Part shown: in pieces, positions 1-9,113 of the stretch
Position numbering within the stretch: position 1 is the stretch's first letter
How the letters are laid out: each line of letters opens with the position of its first letter
Assembly: GCA_016840825.1 (NCBI GenBank)
Contig: JAEORN010000024.1
Coordinates: forward strand, 1-34,545
Length of the DNA: 34,545 nucleotides
DNA from: Candidatus Thorarchaeota archaeon
GTDB taxonomy: Archaea > Asgardarchaeota > Thorarchaeia > Thorarchaeales > Thorarchaeaceae
Reading direction: 5' to 3'
The notes under the pieces: model-generated
Database searches by the model: none
What the model was told of the DNA's origin: nothing
Seen by the model: only the letters and a program-made list of their open reading frames with translations
Made by a program: the position numbers and the translations under genes

Positions 1-381
1 ACAACTTTACCCGCATACAAAGTCGTTCCAAGAAGAATGGATTGGAATGCTGTTCGAAAAGCGTACGAAACACAACCTTCAGATTATGAAAGCCTCCTAT
101 TTATTGAAGGAATAGGCCCAGCTGCGATAAGGGGATTATCTTTGATATCAGAGATGATCTATGGAGATGCTCCTTCATGGTCGGATCCTGTTCGCATGAC
201 ATTCGCTTTTGGAGGTAAGGACGGTGTCCCATTTCCGGTTCCAAGGAAGGCATATGATGAGGCTATCCAATTCATGGAAACTGCTTTACAGGAAGCAAAG
301 CTTGGAAGAAGGGAAAAAGTAGTAGGACTCCGAAGACTACAGAAATTTGCACCTCCAGTTCTACTAACTGGGACTATCTAA
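1..381 (+). CDS. DUF763 family protein, C-terminal part (cut by left edge)
   Basis: The reading frame is open from base 1 to the TAA at 379-381, so the gene starts outside the window; the ATG at 37 is internal. The visible 126 residues contain a helix-hairpin-helix-like stretch (FIEGIGPAAIRGLSLI), then the segment DPVRMTFAFGGKDGVPFPVP and a terminal amphipathic region. These are typical of the end of DUF763 (COG1415) proteins, which are widespread in archaea and of unknown function. The helix-hairpin-helix hints at nucleic-acid binding, but that is inference. It converges on the MBL hydrolase gene with only 4 bases between the two stop codons. Confidence 0.8.
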   Translation, partial: TTLPAYKVVPRRMDWNAVRKAYETQPSDYESLLFIEGIGPAAIRGLSLISEMIYGDAPSWSDPVRMTFAFGGKDGVPFPVPRKAYDEAIQFMETALQEAKLGRREKVVGLRRLQKFAPPVLLTGTI

Positions 382-385
382 CAAA

Positions 386-1153
386 TCAAACTCGCTTGTA
401 CCAACTGATTGCTGTTCGTTTGAACCATTTTTCAAGTTCTATTTTCGGAATTCTAGTGGATTGTTGATATACGAAGTTCGGAATTTCCATTTCTTTTGCA
501 GGAATTCCTTTTTCTCTGGCTTTGTGAATGACTTCAATAAATGACTGAAGTAATAGAATGTGTTTGTCAAGATCTTTGATACTTGTAAGTGGGGGACCGT
601 GTCCTGGAACTATGATTCTGGGTTTTAGTTCTTTGAACTCCTTAAGTGCATTCAGCCACTTAGTGGGATCACTTTGGTATCCTGCAAAGAAAAGATAATT
701 TTCAAAAACTAAATCACCAGCAAATATCACATCCTCGTTCCTATAGTAGAGATAACTCGAATCGGAGGTATGTCCTCCTGCTTTGACTATCCTAACTGAT
801 GAGTCATCTTCTTCTATCACATACTCCCTTTGAAAAAGAATAGTAGGAAATGTTTGTATGCTTGTTAGTGACTTTACCTTAGCTGCGGTTTTAATGGAGC
901 TTATAATTTCAATATTCGAAAAAGCATCCAACCCTTTTGCATGATCAGAATGATGGTGAGTCAGGAATAGATATTTCACAGGCAATCCAAAGTACCCTTC
1001 CAATTGTCTACGAAATTCTCTTCCCTTCCAAAGATTATGAGTTGAATCAATAGCAATACAGAAGCTATTGAAAGCAATACCACCTACATTACCACCACAT
1101 TCAGGTTCAGTGCATGCGACTACATGAGGAGATATCTCCGCAAGCTGAAACAT
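386..1153 (-). CDS. Metallo-beta-lactamase-fold hydrolase
   Basis: A 255-residue protein with the full MBL metal-site set. HHHSDH supplies His66, His68, Asp70 and His71; GGH gives His128; FAGD gives Asp147; PGHG gives His185. This is the B-lactamase/glyoxalase II-like superfamily, cytosolic because no signal peptide is visible. The substrate cannot be told from sequence; thioesters, quinones and small-molecule esters are all possible. A GGTGAT Shine-Dalgarno-like stretch precedes the ATG. It lies 13 bases downstream of the radical SAM gene on the same strand, so the two are probably co-transcribed. Confidence 0.85.
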   Translation of the reverse strand: MFQLAEISPHVVACTEPECGGNVGGIAFNSFCIAIDSTHNLWKGREFRRQLEGYFGLPVKYLFLTHHHSDHAKGLDAFSNIEIISSIKTAAKVKSLTSIQTFPTILFQREYVIEEDDSSVRIVKAGGHTSDSSYLYYRNEDVIFAGDLVFENYLFFAGYQSDPTKWLNALKEFKELKPRIIVPGHGPPLTSIKDLDKHILLLQSFIEVIHKAREKGIPAKEMEIPNFVYQQSTRIPKIELEKWFKRTAISWYKRV

Positions 1154-1166
1154 GTTATCACCAAGA

Positions 1167-2063
1167 TTAGGAATCTAATGGAGGCCTCCTTTGAAGGACA
1201 GACTCCTCTCTTGAAGTGATTGTGACACCAGTGACATCCTCACGGCCCACTGCGCGAAGACGAACGAGAGCATGAGGATATGGGTCAAGATTCTCCTCTT
1301 CTACTTGTCGAGTAATCGACCTATCAATCATAGATAGCTTGTCATAGATTGTTTCTTTCTCCTCATCTGTTGTGAATCGAGGATCTACTACCACAGCGAC
1401 ATGAAATGATACCCCAGCGTTCCATAGTCGTTCTGCGGCAACGAAAGGAAGCTCCATGAATTCTCTTGAACAACCGGTCTTTTCCTCAAAGGAATCAGGA
1501 AATCCTCCTCGAATCGATAAGCGTACATGTCCTACAGTTTCGTCCCTCCGATCTCGAGAAGCATATTTTTCTAGGCGCTTAGCGAGTCCTGCATCTTGAG
1601 ATAGAACCACACCATTCGTTTCGATTACGAAAAGATCGAATTCATCCCGGTCACGATGCACTAATTCAAGTACACTACAAAGATGATCAGGACAAAGAGT
1701 TGGTTCTGCACCACTTATTCGAGCTCTTCTAAAGCTGAGTTCTTTCATTACAGATCGCAGTTTCTCATATACTTGGATTGGCGAGTAAAATTCACCATAC
1801 CTCTCGGGCCAATCTCGGCTCCAATCGACCCAACAGAAAACGCATCTATAGTTGCATCCAACGGAGTATGCAGTCGCAATACCTCCATAGACTCCAACAC
1901 CATAAAAGCTGGTGTACTTTCTGTAAGGTATGCCATCCACAATCTTGCACACTGATTGACGTGTCTTAGTGGTCAACATAACTGGATCGACAGGGAATGG
2001 AGGTAGCAAATTCCCATCACTGTCACGAGTTGCATAGCGAATGGGTGTATTCTCATCTGACAT
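1167..2063 (-). CDS. Radical SAM protein
   Basis: A 298-residue protein. The Fe-S motif CX3CX2C is at Cys70, Cys74 and Cys77 (CNYRCVFCW) and should hold the SAM-binding [4Fe-4S] cluster. It is followed by ISGAEPTL, equivalent to the GGEP strand of radical SAM TIM barrels, and by IETNG. No SPASM or B12 domain is visible; the remaining ~100 residues look like the end of the barrel plus a short tail. It resembles archaeal pyruvate-formate-lyase-activase-like or MoaA-like radical SAM proteins, but the specific reaction is not recognisable. It leads a probable two-gene unit with the MBL hydrolase. Confidence 0.85.
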   Translation of the reverse strand: MSDENTPIRYATRDSDGNLLPPFPVDPVMLTTKTRQSVCKIVDGIPYRKYTSFYGVGVYGGIATAYSVGCNYRCVFCWVDWSRDWPERYGEFYSPIQVYEKLRSVMKELSFRRARISGAEPTLCPDHLCSVLELVHRDRDEFDLFVIETNGVVLSQDAGLAKRLEKYASRDRRDETVGHVRLSIRGGFPDSFEEKTGCSREFMELPFVAAERLWNAGVSFHVAVVVDPRFTTDEEKETIYDKLSMIDRSITRQVEEENLDPYPHALVRLRAVGREDVTGVTITSREESVLQRRPPLDS

Positions 2064-2105
2064 ATTAGTAAGCCATACAAATGAAAGGGTTTGAAGGTTC
2101 CGATT

Positions 2106-3314
2106 TCATTTCCGCTTCAAGATAATGATCCAGTATCCGAAGGCGATAGCTATCGGTGCGATTAGAACAACTGCTAGTATGGGAACAATATCTAATGTTG
2201 TTTCAGTGGCAGCACCATCTGCAGCAAGAACGTAATTCACTACCAAGCTCTCATGAGGATAAGGATCATTGATTCCCATAGATGATGTGAATGCCACGAC
2301 TATGTCATTCTCAGGGATGACGTAGATATATTGCCCATACAGACCAGCCGCATAATACATATCCAATTCAGGATTGGTATGCCATTGATAGCCATAGCCA
2401 TGATATTGATTCAGCAGCGAGTAGCTTTGAACAGATGCTTGCACCCAATCTGCTGATATAATCTGCTCTCCATCCCAGGTACCATTGTTGAGATAAAGAA
2501 AACCGAACTTAGCCATACTTTGAGTCGTGAGATAGAGATCAAATCCGCCTCTGTACCAGCCTGCTGTATCTCGATACCAGGTAACTCTGTCGATTCCTAG
2601 TGGACCAAACAGGTTTTCCTCTGCAAACTCTAGCGTCGACATACCAGTGGCCTGCCATACGATTGCTGCGAGTAGATGAGATGCTCCAGTATTGTAAAGG
2701 AATTCAGTACCAGGCTCAGACACCATGTCTAAATTGAGTGTATAGTTAACTCCATCGCGATTCATTAAATGATAGATCCCGTTTGCTGGATTTGAGAATG
2801 GTGCGCTCGTCTCATCCCAGAACAGTCCAGACCGCATTGTGAGTAAGTCCTCTATTGTGATTCGTTCTCTTCGTTCATCAACATTGACAATTTCATATTC
2901 AGGAAAGAATGGGAGAACAAGCTGACTTACATTATCGATGTAGCCTTGGTCTATTGCGATTCCAACAAGTGATGAGGTGAAGCTCTTTGTGACGGAGTAA
3001 AGAGGATATGTAGTATTCTCATTGTGAAATGAATAGAAATACTCCTCAAGCACGACATACCCGTTCTTTACGACGATTACAGATTTGATAGGAATATCCT
3101 CATCCTCAATGTAATTGATCATTCCATGTAGCTGAGAAGAGTCCATACCTTGCTCCTCTGGAGTCGAATTCAGCCATCCATTCGTGGGCCAATAATCCCT
3201 ATCACTTACACTGTACTCCTTCTGGTATCCCATCTCGAATCCAGTGCTAGATAGAATAGGATTCAAAATCAATAGAATGCTAAGGATGGAAAGTATGGAT
3301 ATCTTCAACTTCAT
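2106..3314 (-). CDS. Secreted, membrane-anchored serine hydrolase (beta-lactamase class C/esterase family)
   Basis: A 402-residue protein with a hydrophobic N-terminal signal segment (about residues 4-24) and one C-terminal membrane helix (about 376-398) ending in LKRK, so the catalytic domain should sit outside the cell. The nucleophile motif SxxK is Ser107-Val-Thr-Lys110. A Tyr-Asn-Thr-Gly motif near 207 matches the Tyr-containing second motif of the class C/NylB-like family. Many members are esterases or peptidases rather than beta-lactamases; the substrate is unknown. AGGTGATT precedes the ATG. The length is normal for the family. Confidence 0.85.
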   Translation of the reverse strand: MKLKISILSILSILLILNPILSSTGFEMGYQKEYSVSDRDYWPTNGWLNSTPEEQGMDSSQLHGMINYIEDEDIPIKSVIVVKNGYVVLEEYFYSFHNENTTYPLYSVTKSFTSSLVGIAIDQGYIDNVSQLVLPFFPEYEIVNVDERRERITIEDLLTMRSGLFWDETSAPFSNPANGIYHLMNRDGVNYTLNLDMVSEPGTEFLYNTGASHLLAAIVWQATGMSTLEFAEENLFGPLGIDRVTWYRDTAGWYRGGFDLYLTTQSMAKFGFLYLNNGTWDGEQIISADWVQASVQSYSLLNQYHGYGYQWHTNPELDMYYAAGLYGQYIYVIPENDIVVAFTSSMGINDPYPHESLVVNYVLAADGAATETTLDIVPILAVVLIAPIAIAFGYWIIILKRK

Positions 3315-3462
3315 TGAATCACCTGATTATGGGATTGATTAGATTTTAGTATTGTTACAGATATCATGCCTTGTACACCCGCAGGTTACTAATGCATCCT
3401 TTCTGTGGTAGAAATGAACTCATTATCTAACTAAGTAGTTGAGATTGACGCAATGAAGGAAT

Positions 3463-3478
3463 GAGAATCTTTATTCTC
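3463..3478. promoter_or_regulatory. Palindrome overlapping the AT-rich promoter element of the Lrp-like gene
   Basis: GAGAAT-CTTT-ATTCTC is a perfect 6+6 inverted repeat, 22 bases upstream of the GTG start at 3501. The central TTTATT lies where a TATA box for a leaderless transcript would be expected. The arrangement suits autoregulation by the encoded Lrp/AsnC-type protein. That role is inferred; the palindrome itself is seen. Confidence 0.4.
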
Positions 3479-3500
3479 TATCCCATAGATTCTAAAATCG

Positions 3501-4418
3501 GTGTTCATCGTGGATCGCATTGATCGAGGAATCATCCTCGATTTGCAAAGGAACTGCAGGACAAGTTACAGAACACTTGCAGACAAACATGGTGTGACGC
3601 CTACTGCGATCAGAAAAAGAATCGCATCTCTCGAGAAGAAGGGAGTCATAAGGGAATATCTAGTTCAGATAAGTCGTGCAATGACAGGGTCAGAGATTTT
3701 GTTCTCACTACTATATACCGACAAATCCGTAGATGATGACAAGTTCGCAGAGATGGTCTTTGAACATCCCAATGTCCATCGTGTCCATTATGATTCATTT
3801 GGAACCTGCATAGTCTTTTCCGAATACAAGAATGCAGAGGAGATGATGGAACTCACCTCATTCTTTCGACGCCTAGATAGTGTAGTAGACTTAGAGACCC
3901 ATTCACTACCTCTCGAAAAAGGGGAGAAGAAAGACCTCTCAAATATTGAATTACGCGTGCTGGCTGCATTGATAGATAATCCCAGATTAAGAGTGTCAGA
4001 CATCGCACGACGCTCAGGCCTAACTGCAAAACGGGTTCGAAAGACCCTATCGGATTTGACAACAAGCCGAGCAGTGTCTTTCACTGTCTACGTGTTATTG
4101 ACAGCTGCGGACCCTTCCTTCATTGCATATAGAATAACATGGGATCCAAAAACGATTAACCCCGATGCGATTGACACGCACCTATCTGAGAAATTTCCAA
4201 ATGAATATTGGAGAAGTATCTATTCTGCCATGGAGCCCATCATGTGGTGCGACTTCTTAGTTGAGCCTGTGAAAAAATCAGAAGAGATTGTTCGGGAATT
4301 GAGAAGAATACCTTCGGTTGACGTTCGGAATACAATACTGGTCTACCCTCCAAAGAAGATTAGACATCTTAGGCGTGAGGCTCTCATAAAAATGATAGAA
4401 AATGCTGGAATCCTTTAG
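3501..4418 (+). CDS. Lrp/AsnC-type regulator with two winged-helix domains
   Basis: A 305-residue protein starting at GTG; a second GTG three codons in is an alternative. Residues about 5-55 form an AsnC-like winged helix (RIDRGIILDLQRNCR, then TPTAIRKRIASLEKKGVI). A second winged helix is at about 147-195 (LRVSDIARRSGLTAKRVRKTL). Two alpha/beta segments between and after them resemble RAM or ligand-sensing modules. It is a DNA-binding regulator; effector and targets are unknown. A paralogue of the same layout lies at 27470-28480. Its TAG overlaps the TAA of the convergent Fe-S gene. Confidence 0.8.
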   Translation: MFIVDRIDRGIILDLQRNCRTSYRTLADKHGVTPTAIRKRIASLEKKGVIREYLVQISRAMTGSEILFSLLYTDKSVDDDKFAEMVFEHPNVHRVHYDSFGTCIVFSEYKNAEEMMELTSFFRRLDSVVDLETHSLPLEKGEKKDLSNIELRVLAALIDNPRLRVSDIARRSGLTAKRVRKTLSDLTTSRAVSFTVYVLLTAADPSFIAYRITWDPKTINPDAIDTHLSEKFPNEYWRSIYSAMEPIMWCDFLVEPVKKSEEIVRELRRIPSVDVRNTILVYPPKKIRHLRREALIKMIENAGIL

Positions 4419-5404
4419 GACATGTCCCCAGAATCGTGCTTCTTCTTGATATCATCATATCTGCTACGATTGAAAGGACACACCTTAATGCAAATGGAAC
4501 ATCCATAGTTTTCAACGAAATACGGAAAACAGAGATCTTGACTGATATGTGAGATTCGCCCAGATTCGTAGGAAATTGGAGCGTCAAGGATTGCGGTTGG
4601 AGGACACCGCCTAATGCATACACCGCAATTTGTGCAATAAGCGTTTATCCAAGCATGTTGATTGTTTTGTGAGAAAGGCAAGTTCTCAATGCTTGTGAAC
4701 ACTGCAGCTAATCGAACTCGAGGCCCAAATTCTGGAGTTATCAAAAGCCCACTTCTGCCAATCCAGCCGAGACCAGCATTCTGTGCAAGTGGAGGATAAA
4801 GAGCTTGACCTCCAAGAGGATGTCCGGCCATCGCCGAGAATCCATTTTCTCTGAGAAATCTTGCAATCTTGTTTGCTGCAATACCTAGAGCATCATAGGT
4901 TTCCATTATCATGACCTGAGTGGATCTGCTTGGGGAAGCTTCGATTTTATCCCAATCCATTTCCATGGCAAGGATGATGGCATTAGCATGAATAATCCCC
5001 TTATCTTGGAAAATTAGATGACGAGGTAGGTGAGTGTATCCAATGATTCCCACGCCTAAAGAGAATGCATAATCGACCAGATCATTCAGGAATTCTATGT
5101 CTGCGTCTTTCAGTGCATCAGGAGGATTATCTTTGAGCGATGTGATAGCTTTCTTCATATTACCAAGAAGAGAAGGAAGAATCCTCACTGGGGGTAATGA
5201 TTGGAAAGGTATCTCAGAATTGCTTTTCACTCTCTTGATCATCTCCAACGGTATATCAAACCGTGGAGGTGAGGAATCAGTCGGTAATATTGCATCCTCA
5301 TAGTTAGCGACATTACGTTCTAGCTCAATCAAACTCATGAGTTTCGGGATACCTATTCTATTAAGAAGAGTGAACATGAATTTCCTCTTGATTCCCATAT
5401 TCAT
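4415..5404 (-). CDS. QueG/reductive-dehalogenase-like 4Fe-4S dicluster protein
   Basis: The segment NAGLGWIGRSGLLITPEFG followed by RVRLAAVFTS is characteristic of the epoxyqueuosine reductase (QueG) and reductive dehalogenase superfamily, whose N-terminal part binds a corrinoid. The C-terminal ferredoxin-like part has CTNCGVCIRRCP (CX2CX2CX3CP) and a second set ending CSICIKVCPFN. I chose the ATG at 5404; an in-frame GTG at 5443 would add 13 residues. True QueG usually carries a C-terminal HEAT-like region that is absent here, so this is more likely one of the many uncharacterised archaeal relatives than the tRNA enzyme. Its upstream region of about 80 bases faces the second MBL gene. Confidence 0.75.
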   Translation of the reverse strand: MNMGIKRKFMFTLLNRIGIPKLMSLIELERNVANYEDAILPTDSSPPRFDIPLEMIKRVKSNSEIPFQSLPPVRILPSLLGNMKKAITSLKDNPPDALKDADIEFLNDLVDYAFSLGVGIIGYTHLPRHLIFQDKGIIHANAIILAMEMDWDKIEASPSRSTQVMIMETYDALGIAANKIARFLRENGFSAMAGHPLGGQALYPPLAQNAGLGWIGRSGLLITPEFGPRVRLAAVFTSIENLPFSQNNQHAWINAYCTNCGVCIRRCPPTAILDAPISYESGRISHISQDLCFPYFVENYGCSICIKVCPFNRSRYDDIKKKHDSGDMS

Positions 5405-5483
5405 TATCCTTTGAATACCCAGTACAAAACAATTCCTATTCACCGAAGAATCCTTTTGAGGGACTTGCTACTAGGATACTACC

Positions 5484-6290
5484 ATGTTTGAGAAAGAAGT
5501 CTTCGATGAGCATATCACCGGATTGAAAACAGCTACTGCAGGTCCAGATGGGACAGCAATCATGTGGGTTTATGCCTATCAGATTGATGATGCTCTGTTT
5601 GATGCAGGATGTGCAAATGCGAAATCAGAGCTCGAGAACCATGTTTCCATGGAATCCATACAATCCGTCTATATCACACACGCGCATGAAGATCATTTTG
5701 GCTGTGTCGACCTCTTCGCTGGTAGTGCTGATATCTATGCTTGGAAATCAGGCATAGATTTGTTGAAAGAACCGATAGAGATTGGAGAATTCTTTCAATA
5801 TGTCTGGGGACAGCCTCAGCCAACACAAGATGTTAAACCAATACCAAAGGAGTTCAGGATTGCTGATTTCAGCTTCAGGGTCATTGAGGTCCCAGGACAT
5901 ATGAAGGACATGGTCGGATTTCTCGAACCGGATAGAAAGTGGTTCTTTTCGGCAGACTCAGTCCCACTCCCAACTCGAAAGTACATTGCGATGCCTGATG
6001 AGAACGTCCCTCGAATGATCAGGTCGATGGAATATATCCAGACACTGGGGATTGAAGTCCTCTTTGATGCACATCGAGGACCGATCAATTCTCCATATGA
6101 ACACATACAGCGTAGGATTGACTATCTCAAAGAAACTCAACGGTTCGTAAACGAGATGTATCGTAATGGGCTTGGCTATGCTGAAATGAAGCAGCAACTG
6201 GATGTTGAGCCACCATGGTATCTCGAGATGACAAAGGATCGGTTCAGCATTGACTTCTTTCTTAGATCGCTTATTGAAGATGAACCATAA
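5484..6290 (+). CDS. Metallo-beta-lactamase-fold hydrolase (second copy, different subfamily)
   Basis: A 268-residue protein. The metal-site motif HAHEDH gives His66, His68, Asp70 and His71. It is followed by PGH (His139), FFSAD (Asp158) and DAH (His196), so all ligands of a dinuclear zinc or iron site are present. It is only distantly similar to the MBL protein at 386-1153. The substrate is unknown; glyoxalase II-like or lactonase-like activity is possible. AGGAT lies 7-8 bases before the ATG. It is convergent with the TPR gene. Confidence 0.85.
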   Translation: MFEKEVFDEHITGLKTATAGPDGTAIMWVYAYQIDDALFDAGCANAKSELENHVSMESIQSVYITHAHEDHFGCVDLFAGSADIYAWKSGIDLLKEPIEIGEFFQYVWGQPQPTQDVKPIPKEFRIADFSFRVIEVPGHMKDMVGFLEPDRKWFFSADSVPLPTRKYIAMPDENVPRMIRSMEYIQTLGIEVLFDAHRGPINSPYEHIQRRIDYLKETQRFVNEMYRNGLGYAEMKQQLDVEPPWYLEMTKDRFSIDFFLRSLIEDEP

Positions 6291-6299
6291 GGAACATGT

Positions 6300-7451
6300 C
6301 TATCGCTTTCCCTTCCGAGGTTTGTGCCGATCAGAAAAGGTTCGGGTGGCCTTCTCATGTTCCCTTTGTGCCTTCAAGGCCTTCTTCATTCGGGAGCAGT
6401 TGATTCGTGCGGCTCTGCCCAGGTCTGTCACGCGAGAAGCATCGACGTTCTTCTCCTGTTTCTTGAAGAGTTTTCGAGCCGTTTCCCATGCATCAGCTGC
6501 GCAGCAAAAGTCTTCTAAACGTGCACATACAGTTCCTAACGCATCATATGACTCAGGATCATTCTTTACTAGTTGAATGAATCTCTCCCAAGAATCACGA
6601 GATAAGACCCATTCTTCCAATTCCATTGCAACTAGTGCCATGTTCCGATAGGCCCTTGAGTTATTTCGATCCCTAATGGTAGCACGTCTAAAATGTCTAA
6701 TCGCATCTTTAAGCCGACCTGATTTATACTCTACCATACCTATGGTGAGCTCAACCTGCGCATCTTCTGGATTAATCCTTGCAGCTTCCTTGAGCGCCTT
6801 TAATGCAGAACGGTTCTTGCCCGCACGGATGTTTACGTCACCGAGTATCTTCCATGCTTCTACCTCGTCAGGTGCATGCTTACATGCTTCTTCAGCACTC
6901 TTAATCGCGTCCTCCCATTTCTCCATCATAGAAAGAGCTATTGCACGATGAATCAATGCAAAAACATTCTCTTGCTCTAATTCCAGGACCTTTACAAAGC
7001 TATCATTAGCTTTCTTGAAATCGCCAGCCTCCAAGTAGATATCGCCGATTCTCATCCAAGCATGCCATTCAGTCGGAGCGTCAACAACAATTCTCTGAAG
7101 ACATCGCTTCTCTTCATCAATTCTACCAAGTGCCCTTAATGCGAAAGCTTTGTCCTTAAGGGCATCCAAATCATTTGGTTTCAGATGAAGTGCGGCATCA
7201 AATGACTTCAATGCTTCTGTAGCTTTATCAGATCCAAGAGCAAGGAGAACTCGACCCTTGTTTGTGTGTGCTTGATGTAATTCTGAGTTTAGTTTTATCG
7301 CTTGGTTCAGCGCTCGCAAGGCAGGACCAAAATCCCTCAGTGTTGCTAACAAGACCCCTTTAGTATTCCATGCCATTGCGTCGTCTGGATGATCTTCCAG
7401 ATATGCTTCAACATCTCTCAATGACTGTTCAGGGGAACTCATAGTAACCAT
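6300..7451 (-). CDS. Tetratricopeptide-repeat protein
   Basis: A 383-residue protein made almost wholly of TPR units of about 34 residues. Repeats are visible as AWNTKGVLLATLRDFGPALRA, then AHTNKGRVLLALG, DALKDKAFALRALGR, AWMRIGDIYLEAGDFKKA, ALIHRAIALSMMEKWEDAI, AWKILGDVNIRAGKNRSAL and further ones. It has no signal peptide, so it is probably a cytosolic protein-protein scaffold. The last ~40 residues are strongly basic. An ATG three codons later (7442) is an equally possible start. No partner is evident from the neighbours. Confidence 0.85.
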   Translation of the reverse strand: MVTMSSPEQSLRDVEAYLEDHPDDAMAWNTKGVLLATLRDFGPALRALNQAIKLNSELHQAHTNKGRVLLALGSDKATEALKSFDAALHLKPNDLDALKDKAFALRALGRIDEEKRCLQRIVVDAPTEWHAWMRIGDIYLEAGDFKKANDSFVKVLELEQENVFALIHRAIALSMMEKWEDAIKSAEEACKHAPDEVEAWKILGDVNIRAGKNRSALKALKEAARINPEDAQVELTIGMVEYKSGRLKDAIRHFRRATIRDRNNSRAYRNMALVAMELEEWVLSRDSWERFIQLVKNDPESYDALGTVCARLEDFCCAADAWETARKLFKKQEKNVDASRVTDLGRAARINCSRMKKALKAQREHEKATRTFSDRHKPRKGKR

Positions 7452-7520
7452 AATGAGTAGGTAAGTAGAGATTCAAAAGGCTTCACATTCATGACATGAG
7501 ATAGCAAAGGCTAATCAGGG

Positions 7521-8297
7521 ATGTCTTCTCCTGTAGTGCGGGTAGCAATGATGCAAGGAGAGATAGACACCATCATTTTCGATTTGGGAGGGACTCTCTA
7601 TAAACCTCAGGACCAATTGCTAGATGTCGCACGCAAACACCTCATCGATGCAGGTATACATGATTGCGAGAAGATAACCAACGAGCAGATGGAAAGAGAG
7701 CTAGATTGGCAAAGGAATGACTTCCTAGTGAAGTACATGTTCGAGCATGACGTGGATTCCCGCTGGGAGCCAACTCGAGAACTTTGGATTCAATATGATC
7801 GAATCCTTCTGGAGAACCTCTGTATTGATGGAGATCTTGATACTCTTGCAGAGGCATACCAATCCAAATGGGATGAATACATTGCTGCTACAAAACCAGA
7901 ACTTGTGGATGGATGCAAAGAAGGTTTGGAAAATCTATACTCAAAGGGGTATAAGCTAGGGATAGCATCTAATCGTTTCGGGGATCCTTCAAGATACCTC
8001 ATAGAAGATGGAATTCTCGATTTCTTTGGAGCGATTGAATATTCAAATGTACCAGGATATGCCAAGCCCTCTCCCTATATGCTCTTAGCAGTAGCAAAGG
8101 AATTACAATCAAACCCTCTCAGATGTGCATATGTTGGGAACCTTGTTTATGATGATGTCATCGCGGCTAAACGTGCTAGTATGCAACCAGTACTTCTGAC
8201 TTGGTGTGATCCCGAACAAAGAGAACTCGCACCTGAAGGTACTGTGGTTATTGAGCACATCAATGAGCTGGAGAGAAAAATAGGAGAAGCCAGGTGA
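7521..8297 (+). CDS. HAD-superfamily hydrolase
   Basis: A 258-residue protein. Motif I is FDLGGTLY, with the nucleophile Asp but Gly where most phosphatases have the acid/base Asp, a variant known in some HAD subfamilies. Motif II is LGIASNR, motif III is the Lys in GYAKPSPY, and motif IV is YVGNLVYDDVIAAKRA. A helical cap of about 90 residues follows motif I (C1 type). It probably acts as a phosphatase or dehalogenase-like hydrolase of unknown substrate. ATG at 7548 is an alternative start. The stop overlaps the GTG at 8294. Confidence 0.8.
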   Translation: MSSPVVRVAMMQGEIDTIIFDLGGTLYKPQDQLLDVARKHLIDAGIHDCEKITNEQMERELDWQRNDFLVKYMFEHDVDSRWEPTRELWIQYDRILLENLCIDGDLDTLAEAYQSKWDEYIAATKPELVDGCKEGLENLYSKGYKLGIASNRFGDPSRYLIEDGILDFFGAIEYSNVPGYAKPSPYMLLAVAKELQSNPLRCAYVGNLVYDDVIAAKRASMQPVLLTWCDPEQRELAPEGTVVIEHINELERKIGEAR

Positions 8298-8356
8298 AGG
8301 GATATCTTCATTACTTGAAGAGCATCAAAGAATCAAAGGTAAAGGTGTGCAAAGCA

Positions 8357-9109
8357 ATGCGGTCTAGTCATACCAGAAAGTCTGCAATACTTCTTCTTCT
8401 AACCATGATTATGGTTTCACCTTCCATTTCTGCCGCACATACATTTGAATGGGGAGTGGATATTGGAGATGAGTTCACCTATGCACTCCAGAGAAGGATA
8501 CTTGACCCTGCGTATGTTTCGATTATCCCATATTGGATGAGATTCATTATTGATATTGATGAGGGAACACTGTTCAATGCGACAATCACTGAACTAGAAG
8601 AGATTCCAGAAAATCTCTCTCTCTCAGATATACTTCCATATTCGCATGCTAGTCTGACCTTGTTAAATGATTCCTCGGAATTTGCTGCCGACTCAACAGT
8701 CTTCGCAATCCTCATTGGTGATTGGGATTTTCAGGGGGAATTCTTGAACTTCTCACTAGAAGACCCATCGGTCACCATCACCGATACAGAGAATGAATGG
8801 GGTCTTGCTGAGGATTCATCATTTGCATATGGTGGACGAATCTACGATTACTACTATGAGTGGAAATATGAGAAGACGCAAGGTACTCTCCTTTATAGCA
8901 GATACAGAGTGACTACTCTGGGATCTGATGTGATTGACATCATCTTATCGCAATGGGAAGAAGGTGATCCAACCATTCTACCGCCAGAGCTGCAATCGAC
9001 TACAATTCTGATAATAGCGATTGGTGGCTCAATTGGAGTCATTGTCGCTTTTCTTGCCTATAGATGGGTGAAGACACCAAAAGGGTTAGCAGCAGAGCTT
9101 GGGAGATAG
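8357..9109 (+). CDS. Secreted protein with C-terminal membrane anchor, function unknown
   Basis: I chose the ATG at 8357, which puts a clean signal peptide at the N-terminus (RKSAILLLLTMIMV, then SAAHT). The GTG at 8294 would overlap the HAD gene by 4 bases and add 21 charged residues. The ~200-residue ectodomain is rich in Tyr, Trp and acidic residues. A single helix (TILIIAIGGSIGVIVAFLAY) precedes a short basic tail. This signal-ectodomain-anchor layout matches other surface proteins in the window (18931, 30530), but I do not recognise the domain. Confidence 0.65.
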   Translation: MRSSHTRKSAILLLLTMIMVSPSISAAHTFEWGVDIGDEFTYALQRRILDPAYVSIIPYWMRFIIDIDEGTLFNATITELEEIPENLSLSDILPYSHASLTLLNDSSEFAADSTVFAILIGDWDFQGEFLNFSLEDPSVTITDTENEWGLAEDSSFAYGGRIYDYYYEWKYEKTQGTLLYSRYRVTTLGSDVIDIILSQWEEGDPTILPPELQSTTILIIAIGGSIGVIVAFLAYRWVKTPKGLAAELGR

Positions 9110-9113
9110 ATAC

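Noticed and set aside
7521..8297. HAD protein as a broken enzyme because the second Asp of DxD is missing
   Set aside because: The DLGGT form of motif I occurs in known HAD subfamilies and all other motifs are intact.
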